Part shown: positions 21,899-60,119 of the stretch, in pieces
Layout: the number at the start of each line of letters is the position of its first letter
How positions within the stretch are numbered: the first letter of the stretch is position 1
Notes under the pieces: generated by a model
What the model was told of the DNA's origin: nothing
Database searches by the model: none
What the model saw: the letters and a program-made list of their open reading frames with translations, nothing else
Position numbers and translations under genes: made by a program
NCBI GenBank assembly: GCA_030142905.1
Contig: JASJOG010000453.1
Span: 77,501-141,500, forward strand
From: Heliopora coerulea
Lineage: Eukaryota; Cnidaria; Anthozoa; Scleralcyonacea; Helioporidae
Length of the DNA: 64,000 nucleotides
Reading direction: 5' to 3'

Positions 21899-22859
21899 AT
21901 AGATAGATAGAACAACTTTATTTTACTACGCTTACCGCATTCAGGTATAACTGATTTTCAAGAGGGCCTTAGGATTAATTCTACTTTACAAATATGAATA
22001 AAAATCTTAAAACTATTATCACGCATAAAAATTATAGGTGCTATATATTACAAGAATTGTAAATTATATAAAATTTTAAAGACTTTATTTCCGGCTGGTT
22101 ACAGAGATTCGTGATTTAAATGAGTAGAAAGAATCTTTATTTCTCGTTTCGTATGGTAGAGTATTCCACAACCTAGTTCCTCTATAGCTCAGGCTCTTTT
22201 TAAGAAATTGAGTCTTTGGTAATGGTTTATTAAGTTTACTAAATGAGCCCCGTAGATTATATTTCACAGAAGCATTAGATATGTGAAAAATCTTAGTGAT
22301 TTTGGCGCCAAGTTGTGAGTAATTTTGTACATCAATTTGGCTACGAACTGACTCCTACGTTCTATTAGAGTTTTCCAACTGAGTTCATGTAGAGCAAGTG
22401 CAGACCGACCGTGTTTATTTTTGCGCCCGTGATTCCTATGGCAGCTCTATTTTGTAGTTTTTGTAAACGATCAGAAAGGGATATACCTATAGTATCTCAC
22501 ACTTCGCAACAGTAGTCGAAGTGCGGTAATACGAGAGCATTGTAAGCAGATTTCAATGTTTCTCGATCTACAAAAGGCTTAAGTCTTTTAATCGCACCAA
22601 TTACTGATGAAATTTTCTTAGATATATTATCAATATGCTTATCCCACGAAAGAAATTCATCAACATGAACTCCGAGTGTTTTCGTTACTTTTACTCTATT
22701 GATTGGTACATCTACATAAATTTTTGGCTCAACGACTAGATTTTTTATGTCAGGTCGAGATCCAATTAATAAATACTCGGTTTTAACAAGATTAAGCCTG
22801 AGTATATTAGAGTGGTCCGACCAAGCGCGCCACAAGAGAAAAGAGGATGGAAAAGACAT
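21899..22859 (-). pseudogene. 5'-truncated LINE, RT C-terminal region
   Basis: On the minus strand: LNLVKTEYLLIGSRPDI, KVTKTLGVHVDEFLSWDKHI, LVLPHFDYCCEV, a TGA in place of Trp at 22494-22496, then LSDRLQKLQNRAA, a frame change, and the closing SYRGTRLWNTLPYETRN. This is the post-RT C-terminal domain of a CR1/L2-like element. The 3' end is a short (TCTA)n tail at about 21899-21915, touching the TAA duplication of the Harbinger element. Confidence 0.75.
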
Positions 22860-22869
22860 ACGCCGATAG

Positions 22870-24448
22870 CTTTCTTATTTGTGGTACCCAGACCTCTCGC
22901 CCCTGCTTATAATAAACAACAGCGCTGTTTCGTGTCAGATTTCAACCTTCGAATTAACTGAAACTTGTCCTTCCGTCGAAATTTCGTCGAATTGCGGAAC
23001 TTCGACTTCTGAACTGGACGTTAGAGGAAGTCTAAGGAAGTCTTGACTAACAAAGAAGCGCTTGTTAGTGTGGTGCTCATGAGAAAATTTATTCCCATAA
23101 ATTAGAAATAGCAAGGAACCTAAAGTACTTGAGAGAGGAACTTCGACAGGAGCAAGATTTACAAACAAGACGACGTGTTTAACCGCAATAATATTTGCTT
23201 CAATCGATAAGGTAGGACTCGAACCAATTAATGTATCGATTTATTGGTCAAAATCTAATGAAAATGGACTTAAAGAAAGACAGATTGGGTGCAAAAGATT
23301 AGAGGTTTGTTTTAGTTATTCAAAATTGTATTCGTCACCAATTAATTGTTGGTGTGATGTCTAACTGACTTTACCAACTAAATTAAATGTAGATGTAAAT
23401 GTAGATAACACTTTAAATTCTTCATCGAATACGAACTTGTTCAGGGGTTAAATACAGTTATCACAATAATAACTCTAAACATGATTATGTGCCAGCTCTT
23501 TTATGTCGGATTTTGCTTGTTGGGCCGATAGTTGTTGATGCCACTTCAGTCTGCATTTTTAAGTAAAGCTATTTCCTCATCAAATTTCAAAGAGAGAAAG
23601 AAACGGGACTCGGTCCTTTTATAGGTATTAAATATCTCTGTTACTTTTTCCGCTGTAATTATAATGCATTGTTTACGTTATGTTGAACAAATTTGATCTA
23701 AACCGATCCCTTCGTTCGTCTCAACCCCAACGTGTTTTAATACCAATCAAAGACAGTCTTAAGATTGTTGGCTTATTAACTCATCTCAAAATGTTAATAA
23801 TTATTAACAAACATTTATCTCGACCCTAGTTCTGGCAAGTGTACACCCATATTTCTTAGAAGGTCGGTGAATAACTATTTCAGAGAAGTATATGAAAGGA
23901 CGCTGAAGCAAACCCTTGTAACTGTTGTTATTACTTAGTGTACCGTGACCCTTTGTTTTGTTTATTAATAATAATCATAAGAAAAGCAAAGAAAGCTCGA
24001 GAAAATTTCGTTATGAACATTTTAATGAGCTAGCTATGCAGACCATTCTTCGTATTGACATGAAATAAATATCCAGCTCTACTCAAAATTGACGTAGTTG
24101 ACAAAATCTAACCTCGTACCTCGAAATGGCGTATCTTAACACCAATTAACTGTAATTTCACACTAGAAAATATGAATTAATACATTTGTTTGGTGTTGAC
24201 AACAAAGTTAAATATTAATACTTCTTCAGTGTAGTGTTAATATTATTGAACTCTGTAGTTGGATTAAGCAATTCCATGGTAAAGACTAAAGAAGCGCGTC
24301 TTAAAGTCTGCTGATTTGAACGCCACTTAAAAAGGCGCTTATTTCGATCTTTTTTTTTTATTTCGAATAAAGTATCGGCACAATTATGTCGGCTACTTCG
24401 AATCATCCCGTTCTTTTCAATATCCCGCAATTCTGAACGTCTTTTTCG
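22870..24448. other. No gene recognised
   Basis: AT-rich sequence without supported exon, RNA gene or transposase on either strand. Confidence 0.5.
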
Positions 24449-24624
24449 GTCCCTTAATGAGACCCAATTTTTATATAAAGCAAAATTTAACGTTTCCTCT
24501 TAATCAGTTAGTCTACATTGTCTACTGTAGCCTAGAGAACGTGTCTTTTTTCCCGACATGAAATTTTCGGGGGCCCCTTTAGTCGGAGGGCCCGTAACCT
24601 ATAGGTTACCTAGGTTACCAGTCA
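24449..24624 (+). repeat. Outer inverted repeat, left arm
   Basis: About 175 bases, almost identical to the complement of 28817-28993. Contains GTTAGTCTACATTGTCTACT and ends in the palindrome GTAACCTATAGGTTAC. It begins 15 bases outside the Harbinger left end. Confidence 0.85.
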
Positions 24625-25271
24625 ATCCGGCGTTGACGATACGGTGAACTCCCTCTTAACAGATACCCCTCCAAGACGGACACCTCCCTAAGACGGACAC
24701 CACGTTTGGTCCCGAACGTTTATACATTATCTTACCATAAACAAATTCTCTCTAAAACGGGCACTTCTCTAAGACGGGCAACGGACACTTTTCATGTGGA
24801 AAAAGGTCCAAAATACCTCTCAGAGCGGACAGTCAATGGCCGGACTAATTGATCCAGATAACGAAATTTGAATACGTCACAATGACGAAAGCAACTTCTA
24901 TTTGAAAAATTAACAAATTTTAAGCCAAGTGGTTTACTACCTAACGTACATTGAAGGGCTCTCGCTCGGAACGTCAGTATCTTTCTCTTGCGGCAGAAAG
25001 ACGAGTGCTGAGTGACCAAGGTTTTAATCGGTTCAATATCGATGGCCAGTGACAGATAACGTCATCTCTCCTTTAAGACGGACACCTCTCTAAGACGGAC
25101 AGTAGAGAGTTTGGCAAACGCGACGTCGAAGACAACGGCGACGTCAGCGACCGAGTTTGAGCCTGGGAAAGACTACGTGAGAGCAACCTTGGCCGTAGTA
25201 AAAATGATTGGTTTGGCAAAAATTTAAACTGCGGCGGTCCGGGGGAAAATGCGAGAACATATGTTTTTAAG

Positions 25272-26428
25272 ATGGACGACGCTTTACTCTTAGCTTTTGG
25301 TAGTGGTTTTATATCAGATGAAGAGTTCCTTCTTCTACAAGATGAAGAACTTAGTTCAAGAATCAAACAGTCAAATTTTCCATTTTGGGACTATGACAGA
25401 TATAACTGGGAAATTTTGGACGAACTCGTGTGCAAAGTTGAATTTCGATTTGATAAGGAGCACATTCTACGTCTACAAAGAGCTTTAAGGTTACCTGAGA
25501 TTATAAACATAAAGCATGCTTCACCTTGCTCTGGATTGGAAGCATTATGCGTCCTACTAAAGCGACTGGCATACCCAGTTAGGTACTGTGACATGGTTCC
25601 TCTATTTGGTCGATCAGTTCCGGAGCTTTGCAAGATAACACATTACGTATTGAACCACATTTATGAAAATCACAGCTTTAGATTACAAAGTTGGAACCAA
25701 CCATTCTCTTCAATGTTTGCAATTGTACTGCGATGCTATTCACTCTAAAAGGGCCCCACTTTCAAATTGCTTTGGTTTTATCGATGGCACAGTCCGGCCA
25801 ATTTGCAGACCAGGGAAAAACCAAAGAATCATGTTTAATGGCCACAAACGGATGCATGGCATTAAATTCCAGAGTGTTTGTCTTCCAAACGAAATCATTG
25901 CAAACATTTCTGGATCATGGGGTAAATATCTTTACTTCCACTTAAACTTCATAACTTTTTCTAATACTTTTTCTAATACTTTTTCACTCTTAATTCCTAT
26001 ATTCATTTATAGAGGGCAAAAAGCATGATGCATGTATACTTGGTGCATCAGGATTGCTGCACCAGCTTGAGCAAATTGCTTTCTCACCAGATCGAACACC
26101 TCTATGTTTATACGGTGATCCAGCATACCCAATAAGACTACACCTTCAATCTCCATTCCGAATTCTGAGTCAAGTGCGTGTAAGTGTTGAATGGCTGTTT
26201 GGAGAGATAACAAACTATTTTAAGTTTATCGCCTTTAAACGTCAACTTAGTATACAATTAAGCCCTGTTGGTAAAATTTATATAGTATGTGCACTTTTAC
26301 AGAATAGTTTGACCCGCTTGTATGGTAACAATGTTTCAGAGTATTTTGAAGCAAAACCACCATCCTTAGAAGATTTTTTTTTTGGGAATGTAAATAACAC
26401 TTTTTCCCTGCTATATGACATGCCATAA
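25272..26428 (+). pseudogene. PIF/Harbinger transposase (DDE), one frameshift
   Basis: Starts MDDALLLAFGSGFISDEEF. The DNA-binding part has LLKRLAYPVRYCDMVPLFG and PELCKITHYVLNHIYENH. A frameshift near 25705-25730 is followed by the catalytic blocks: NCFGFIDGTVRPICRPG (first Asp), CLYGDPAYPIR (second Asp) and VSVEWLFGEITNYF (Glu). Between the first and second blocks a 91-base intron (GT at 25922, AG at 26011-26012, phase 1) is needed to join NISGSWG to EGKKHDAC, the conserved GKKHD step. All three catalytic residues are present, so only the frameshift disables it. Confidence 0.82.
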
Positions 26429-27346
26429 AAGGTGTATTAAGCTTCACCCACCACTTTGGAAGCCGAATTTTGGAATAAACCCCACCTCTATTAAGCCTCT
26501 TCTTCTATCACAAAGCCATAGACCAATGTTTAAACACCAACATTTTCCATAAGTATTTGTTCTCTTTGTATATCTTATAGTTTTTCTGTACTTTCAACTT
26601 ATTTGGGGGGTTTTTACCACCACATCAATACTTCTTCTGGACAATGTCACCTCATGTGTCAAAAGCCAGTGACAAGTGGCAATTATTATGTCACTACGTG
26701 CTATGTTCTATATATTACTGCAATTAGATGTTGGTTAAGTTAATATGAATTTTATCCAAGTTCTTTTAATTTGCAATAAGCTCTCACTCTATCAAACATC
26801 CTCCTCCTGAGGCCTGAATTGAAATTAAATTAGCACCAGGGAACTTAATAAAGCATTTATGGTATTCAAAACTCCACTCTGTTTCAAATAAGAGTGTTGA
26901 ATTAAATAAGCTGGTAACAGGAAAAAAGAGAATGTAAAATAAGTTCAAGTGTCATTTTAATTGTTTTTCAGTGTTTCCTTTGTAACAACAACAACACAAG
27001 TATAAATTGAATGTATTTTATCAACAACAAGTTAAGAGATCACAAGTATTCACTTAAACAACAATAACATGAGCAACAAAAGACAAAATAAGTTTATTAA
27101 TACAATGAGAATAACATGCAACAAAAACCTAACAGTTATTGTGTCTATGCTTTATAGCTAGCACCTTTCCGTAAAACAATGTATTCGTTAAAACAAAGTA
27201 TTTCTTAAAATACACTTTTAGAGACAAAAGATATGTATTAAATACAACAACATTAACAACGAGAAAAAAAAGCTCGTCTATACAGTTATAACAAATCATG
27301 TGGAATAAAAGACAGCAGTTATTGTCTATACTCCGTGAGTCCATAG
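26429..27346. other. Spacer between the two Harbinger genes
   Basis: AT-rich spacer between converging genes, with no coding potential recognised. Confidence 0.6.
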
Positions 27347-28005
27347 CTAATGTTTTTTTATAAATTCCATAACAATCTTTAACATGTTTTGACTCTGTTC
27401 TTTTTGTACATCTACTTCCTTGTTTCTTACCTCCAGCTCCTTTCTCTTCAGTTCAAACTCTTTGTCCCTCTGCTGTATTTCCATCATCCTGCATTGCACT
27501 TCTTTTGTGGACTTATCTCTCAAGTAATCCAACGTACTTTTCACCCTTTTGGCTTTAACAGACATAGTTGTTTCCAATGGCCCTTCGCTTTGCTTCCGCT
27601 TTTCTGTTTCACAAAACGTCTCCAATGCCATTAGCCTCATATTTTCAGCTTTGTTTTTTCTGCCTTCGCTTCGTTCTCTTTTTCCTTTACATCTTCGTGG
27701 GAATCAAAGAGGGTAACTACTTCTTCAATGGCCCGATCGAATTCACTTGGTTCCCCAACGGCGATGCCGGTAGCATTTTCTTCTTCTCGAGATTTTCTTT
27801 TGAAGTTTTTTTCCAGTAACTGATAGCGCTCTCTTACAGCTCTGATGCTTTTCAACGTAAATGTAGGACTTTTCCGTTCGTTTAAATTGTCCACAATTTT
27901 TTGCCACACAATTCCAATTCCCCGGGAAGATTTTGGATGTTCAAATGGCCTCTCCGCTAGAATTTCTTTCACTAATTCTAAATCATGATCTGCAGTCCAT
28001 TTCAT
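27347..28005 (-). pseudogene. Myb/SANT-like accessory protein of Harbinger, one frameshift
   Basis: Starts MKWTADHDLELVKEILAERP and carries a trihelix/SANT-like DNA-binding domain (IVWQKIVDNLNERK, IRAVRERYQLLEKNFKRK). The C-terminal half is a charged coiled coil (CRMMEIQQRDKEFELKRKEL). The frame ends at 27637-27639 and the continuation starts in another frame at 27640, next to an A-rich run. One indel most likely split a single ORF of about 220 codons. Confidence 0.75.
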
Positions 28006-28439
28006 AGCTTTACTGTAGGTAACAAAGAAAGAAAAAACATAAGCTAGAAGAGATACAATGTCGGCTGTCCCAAGTCTTGAGTAATGCTAAAAAAACATTG
28101 TAATGCAGGACAGGTGCTCTGCGGATCACAGTCAACGAACGAAAAAATATGCGAGAAATAATCATACTTACTTCTCTTGCCTGGATTCAGCCATGATCAT
28201 AAGAGCAATCCAGTAAAAACGAAGCTTGAAGTTGACGTTGCAAAGCCAACGTCAAGAATGGTAAAATGGCGTTGTCAACGGGACGCCAACGTGTTATACA
28301 ACGTCAGTGAAGTATTAATTATGCTAGTTCCAGCCTTCAACTCGTTCACAGACGTCGCCGTTGTGTTTGACGTTGCGTATGCCAAACTCCCTAGTAAGAG
28401 TGGTCCCGAAGGTGTCCGTCTTAGAGTGAGTTCACTGTA

Positions 28440-28816
28440 TTTCTTAGTAAGAAAACAAGTTATCTTACATTAAGAAATGTTTCTTAAAATAAGAAAGCCA
28501 TTTTGGCTTATCAAAAGTAATAAAACTATAATTTTAATATGCAAGAAAGTCTCGAGTTTTAATAAAGAGATATTTCTTAAAATACAAATATAACATTTCA
28601 AAGTCAAACGTGGTTGGTTGTTCTCCATGTTGCTAAAAACAAGGTAATGTGATTAGAGAAATCCAATCAATGATATAAGAATAAAAGACTGTAAAATTAA
28701 GGATGGCATTTTTTGCGTGTCTCAGCTTTCCCGCGTATTTCACGCAATAGTTGTCCCCTCACCCACCGTGCGAAGCGCGGTTCGAGGGTACTAATCTTGG
28801 AGTCCTTGGTAGGAGT
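28440..28816. other. Spacer between Harbinger and outer right arm
   Basis: No gene seen. Present only on the right side: the left arm stands 15 bases from the element, the right arm 377 bases from it. Confidence 0.6.
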
Positions 28817-28993
28817 CCTTTACCTAGGTAACCTATAGGTTACGGGCCCTCCGACAAAAGGGGCCCCCGAAAATTTGATGTCGGGAAAAAAGACACGTTC
28901 TCTAGGCTAGAGTAGACAATGTAGACTAACTGATTAAGAGGAAACGTTAAATTTTCCTTTATATAAAAATTGGGTTTCACTAAGGGAGTCGTG
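28817..28993 (-). repeat. Outer inverted repeat, right arm
   Basis: Inverted partner of 24449-24624, with only a few differences over about 175 bases. It is the outer boundary of a larger inverted structure around the Harbinger element. Confidence 0.85.
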
Positions 28994-29060
28994 GAGTCGT
29001 GGAGTCCTGTTACACGCGTGGTTACTAGGGAGAAAAATTTTCGCTTTGTGCATGTATCTT

Positions 29061-29062
29061 TA

Positions 29063-29099
<37 letters not shown>
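29061..29099. repeat. (TA)n microsatellite
   Basis: Uninterrupted TA dinucleotides except for one TG step. Confidence 0.9.
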
Positions 29100-29101
<2 letters not shown>

Positions 29102-30496
29102 GTGTGCAAGCTTGGGGATGGTATGTTGTTGAACAAACCGTACTTAGGTACCGTATTGAAGCAAATCGATTTCGTCTCGTTCTTTTTTCCCTTGTATGGA
29201 TCTCTCGCAAGTTGTTTACATTATTTGAACACTGAAGCCAGTAAATGATATAAGACCGGCAAAGGAAATGGCTTTCTTGGCGCCTGAGGATGGTTTCGGC
29301 ACCCCAGTAACTGGACAATTTATGACTTGACAGAGTAGTTCTCAAAGTTAGCTCCTTGGAATATGCATTTGCCAACTGTTCACTTTTTGCAGCAACGCTT
29401 TGTCTTGGTTCTTTCTGATTTATATGAACAAAAGACGTAAGGGAACTCGCTTGTTGTCAGGACATTTGCTAAGCGACTAACTGTATTAAAACGACATTCT
29501 TCGCTGAAGTTGAACAGATGTCGATTAGTATAAATCTTGGGACTTTTCACGTTCTGGTAGCCACTTACCTGAGCTGCACAATCACAGGTACGTCTTAATC
29601 GAGTAGCTTTGAAGTACAAGTTTTGCGAACGGAATTGTTTTGAGCAGCTTTGAAAAGTAGCTTCCCGACTTCATTCTTCCCTAAGGGGGACTTCTTGTAC
29701 GAAATATTACCGCCTGGATTTTGCTGGTGTTTATTGGTAAAGTAGAATGAAGATTCTGGTTCATTCATCTCTGTAGGACGATTATTTTTGAACATTTTGC
29801 AGTATTTAAGCGGACAGCGTTCATGGTCAATTGTTTGAGAAGTGGGATAGAACACTCGTCATCCAGAAGAGTTGTCCAGGTCATGACAGTCTTTGGATGC
29901 TTTCTCCGCTTTCCACACAAAGATTTCATTTCCTCAATCAGGATTTTTTCGCTATGAAATGTCACCCCATTGAAGACGTTAGGATGTATTTTTGGCTCGA
30001 AACAAAAATGCAAGGTAAACAGCCACCAGGTAAATCGCTGCAAAACTACTTGTTTTTGATCACCAAATTATCCTTCGGCAAAACAGTTGTCCGCTTCAGT
30101 CTCTCTCACTTCGAGAGTGAGTTGTACATGGTGACCTTTACCGTATTCGACCAGTAATGCTTTCATCAGGATTTTAAAACTCTTAAGTAAGTTTAAAGTC
30201 CTCTGTGTGTAAATTTACCGTTGAACCATTTGTGTTGAGGTGCCACTGAATGCTTAGTTGAAAATACGCAAGAGTTGCAGATTTATACGCAATTTTTTTT
30301 TTTATTATTGATGTTTTGCCTTGGAAAAAGTACGTCTTTTACTTCCCTCTTCTCGTTCTTCTTTCGACAAAACTTGCACAAGGTTTGCTTGTCGTATTTT
30401 GTTTTATGTTTTGTATTTTCCGATGTTTGGTCAGCGATAAAACTGCAGAACTTGTTCATGTTTTCTTTGTTTACTTCGTCGATTTCGTAATTCGTT
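29100..30496. other. Unresolved, probably old mobile-element sequence
   Basis: Overlapping minus-strand frames (29380-30043) hold protein-like pieces such as FCFEPKIHPNVFNGVTFHSE and SPLGKNEVGKLLFKAAQ, but I recognise no family and the frames are broken. It is recorded as possible decayed coding sequence only. Confidence 0.35.
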
Positions 30497-30915
30497 GTTG
30501 TAATTGTCGAAAAAAGAACGAATGCCCAATCCCCGGTAAATGCATGTCTTACAACGTGATCTACAAAGCTGAAGTGACAACCACAGACAATCAGACGACA
30601 AAACAATATATTGGAATGACGTCCAACGCATTCAAAAACCGGTTCAGAAACCACCCAAAGTCCTTCGGCGACAAGAACCACCAGAATGAAACCGAACTTT
30701 CAAAATTCATCTGGTCATTGAAAGAAAAAAAGAAAGATTTTGAAGTAAATTGGTCTATTCTGAAGCGCGCAGCTGTCTACCACAACGGAGCAAGAAGATG
30801 CAATCTCTGTCTAGAGGAAAAGCTCCAAACCATGAAAGCTGACAAGAGGACTTTATTTAACAAAAGATCTGAATTATTTTCGAAGTGCCGCCACCAAACC
30901 CAATGCTATGTAAAA
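30497..30915 (+). pseudogene. Penelope-like element GIY-YIG endonuclease, copy 1
   Basis: Starts in the cysteine-rich linker CCNCRKKNECPIPGKC, then the GIY-YIG domain: NVIYKAEVTT (GIY equivalent), KQYIGMTSNAFKNRFRNHPK (YIG and the catalytic Arg), LSKFIWSLKEKKKDF, and RRCNLCLEEKLQTMK with TLFNKRSELFSKC. The domain is uninterrupted, but the RT upstream is missing, so this is a 5'-truncated Penelope copy. The frame continues to 31074 without further similarity. Confidence 0.8.
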
Positions 30916-31150
30916 TACATCAACCGGAAGGACAAAACCCGTCATCCACTAATTTTCATCGTGCTAAAGGAAGAGTTAGGAGGATTATATTTCAGTTACC
31001 TGACGATTGCCTTGTGCATGAAACTCCGAGTAGTAACGAACTTATTTTATGGATTCATTCATTTATATATATGAATAGAATATAGAATATACGAGGTAGA
31101 GTTGGCTTGAGAAAAGAGTGCTCAATGCGTTATTTGGCAGAGCAGGATTT

Positions 31151-31440
31151 ACAGAATTTAGCTTAAAATGTTATTGTAACATTAAGCTAAATTCTGTATT
31201 TATATCAAAATATATTTGGAAATTGAAAGAAAATAAACAAGATTTTAGGATTGATTCGTCAATATTAAAACGCGCTATTTCGTGCAAAGGAGGACCTAAC
31301 AGATGTAATTTGGGTTTGGAAGAAAAATTTCTCATACTCAATGAAAAAAACAAGGATTCATTACTAAACAAAAAGTCAGAAATAGTTTCGGCCTGCCCAC
31401 ACACAAACAGGTTTCGCGTAAAGAACCTACGAACAATAGA
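31151..31440 (+). pseudogene. Penelope-like element endonuclease fragment, copy 2
   Basis: Second, shorter copy of the same protein region: FISKYIWKLKENKQDFRIDS, ILKRAISCKGGPNRCNLGLE and LNKKSEIVSACPHTNRF. It aligns with the C-terminal half of copy 1. Its 5' edge is a 47-nt near-perfect palindrome (31151-31197). An (AT)n run follows at 31585. Confidence 0.75.
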
Positions 31441-31584
31441 TTCGTTTCCACACCTACACGCCCACGCTTCGGCAGCAAGCATAAGAACGGCCCGCATTTC
31501 GAAATCTGCCTTTTCCGCATGAAGATTCCCCACGGATGAAACACACTGTTGCTGCTTTGAGGTAAGCGAAATACGAAATACTAC

Positions 31585-31607
31585 ATATATATATATATAT
31601 ATATATG
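31585..31607. repeat. (AT)n microsatellite
   Basis: Short AT run downstream of Penelope copy 2. Confidence 0.85.
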
Positions 31608-31653
31608 ATGGACTCTCCCGTCGATTTCGACGTATGAGTATCCAACAACTAGT

Positions 31654-31848
31654 TCAGTTTGGGTGTTTAAATCGGGTATGACATTTTAGTCCCGCCAAAG
31701 ATTTGCAGACAAGACCACAGATGGTGCAAGAGTGAGGATTACGGGACAAAGTTGCTGGTTTGTTCGATGACGTTTTTATCCCTTTTCTTGCTTCTTGCAG
31801 CCGATGAATAGGGCTGGATTTAAAGTTCCTTATTCCATCATGGCACAT
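31654..31848 (-). pseudogene. C2H2 zinc-finger tail, probably of a retrotransposon
   Basis: Minus-strand frame with CTICGLVCKSLAGLKCHTRF and KH, one C2H2 finger, preceded by a basic LQEARKGIKTSS stretch. Single fingers of this form close the polyproteins of some cnidarian non-LTR elements. No other part of such an element is next to it, so the assignment is tentative. Confidence 0.4.
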
Positions 31849-31950
31849 AGCTCTCCAATCTTTCCATCTTTATTGTTGAAAAAAAGTTTGAAAAATCTGT
31901 TTTAGTATTTATGTTAACCTCGATTAATTTATAGACTTGATAAAAAAAGT

Positions 31951-58369
<26,419 letters not shown>

Positions 58370-60028
58370 GGCTACTGCTGTGTGTTGACGTCATGAAATT
58401 TCCTAATCCACAACCTGGTTCAATCATTTCAATTACCTTTTTCGAAACACGTGGTTGGCCTGCCGCAAAACGGAACTCGACAGTAGGATTTTTATGTAAA
58501 AATTAGTTGTTCTTGAATAAGTGATATTGAATGAAAATTTATTTTCGTATCAAGAATTTGGTGCAAAGTCGAGCTTTAAAGTATCAGGGAAATAACAGTT
58601 AAGAAGGCAGTTGCAAAACTTTCTTATAAATCCTGTAACATCTTGTTTTCTCAAATTTTCTTGCTCCTTTAATCAACTCTCAATTAAAGATACAGCTGTG
58701 CTACTCATTCATGATTCACAGTTGCGTTTGATCTTCGTGGTAATTAACATCACGAATTTAGTTTTGCCTTGAGTCAATCTCAACCCTGAGGTATTACAAC
58801 TGAAAACCAAAAATTATAAGCGAGGCTCAGCGCAGTTGTGACCGGAATTATTCTACTTCTCTATTTTCATAGGTGATTGTTTCATTTGTTGACGTGCTTT
58901 GGTTCAAATGCCGTTGCCAGGGATTCTATGCTTCTTTGTTTTCGATCTATTTAAAACTTACATAACAGAGAAATTAGAATAAACTACAAAGAGTTTGGCC
59001 ACTTGTTGAAAATATTTGAACCACATTCAAATTCTCACAAATTTACAAATTCTTTAAGGAAATGTTATGGTTTTGGTCAAATCTTACTGCTTTTCATAAT
59101 CAGAATTTTTCCGTAAACATCTTCAACACTTTTAACGAGTTCTATAAATACTGAATATGAATTTGCCAACATCTCATTGATGAAAATCTGGTATTCAAGG
59201 CTTTCCAAAATGTAGAATCATTACATGCAAAACTTTATGTACCGATGTTCATGATTGTAGGTTAATGAGGGTTGTGATTTACATCAACTTTTCATTGACC
59301 TAATGACGACACGCAATAATTAAAGGAGCTCAAGAAAACTATATACTGCAAAGCAACGCAACAGTTCAGGCAATAAGCAATTTGTGCCACTCACAGGCCT
59401 TTAATACAGCCGAAATACAGCACTTGGCCTTTTTTTGTGTCAGGAATCGCTTTCAGTTGTTGACAAATACTCAGTCCAACAAATTTAGTGGATTAGTATT
59501 CTTTGTTGTCTTATAACGTTTTTATTAGACATACACCAGTGATACATAGATCATTTCTGACACAAGTTCACAAATAAAAAAAATAACTTTCTGATAGATA
59601 TAAATGTATCAGGAGCTCGTTGTTAGTGTTATTGGTGCTAGTGTTATTGGTGATGAAGACTGACTGTTCCTGAAGCACTTAATTCTGCTCATAAAATCTG
59701 CATTTTTTATCCACTTATTGTTCCACTCAATCTTCCTCTCGAACACGATCTATTGAATCGATAATACAATACAATTGAACTGGAAGTCATCTTTGACCTA
59801 AATCTCTGCTTTCGAGAAGTTAAAATCGAAGTTTTGAGCTATATTCAAACTCCAATTCTTGGTTTCGATTGTTTGCTGATATGGATTGTCGTTTGTTACG
59901 TTTTTTTACAAAGAACGATTGCATTTTGTTTCTTATTCTTGCGTAAATGCTCATTAAGGAAATGCTCCTCAACAAACCATAAAAAGAAATAGTTCATATT
60001 GCCAAATGTGGCGCTTGGAAGCGACAAA
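58370..60028 (+). other. RTK 3' UTR and intergenic
   Basis: The first canonical AATAAA after the stop is at 58978-58983, giving a possible 3' UTR of about 0.6 kb. Nothing else is recognised up to the next signal-peptide exon, 1.66 kb from the RTK stop. Confidence 0.5.
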
Positions 60029-60119
60029 ATGCTGAAGAAAGTCAGTATAATTTTGCAGGAATTAATTGTTGGTGTCGTCCTTCATTCAATAACGAAAGAA
60101 AAGCCATTGAACTCTACAT
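60029..60119 (+). CDS. Exon 1 (signal peptide) of Ig-LDLa gene
   Basis: ATG at 60029 opens MLKKVSIILQELIVGVVLHS, then ITKEKPLNST; donor GTAAGT at 60120, phase 1. The hydrophobic core is modest and contains Gln-Glu, so it is a weaker signal peptide than the other three. Confidence 0.6.

Larger units (their letters stand above)
24640..28439. mobile_element. Near-complete two-gene PIF/Harbinger transposon
   Basis: The ends TACGGTGAACTC and GAGTTCACTGTA are inverted copies. Each is followed inward by degenerate repeats of CTAAGACGGACACC (left at 24670-24790 and 25065-25100; right at 28410-28425). The element carries a transposase (+, 25272-26428) and a Myb/SANT-like protein (-, 28005-27347), convergent, as usual for the superfamily. 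A clean 3-bp target duplication is not visible. Confidence 0.8.

Noticed and set aside
29380..30043. Possible transposase or gene on the minus strand
   Set aside because: Protein-like pieces in several frames, but no family recognised and no structure supporting a gene.
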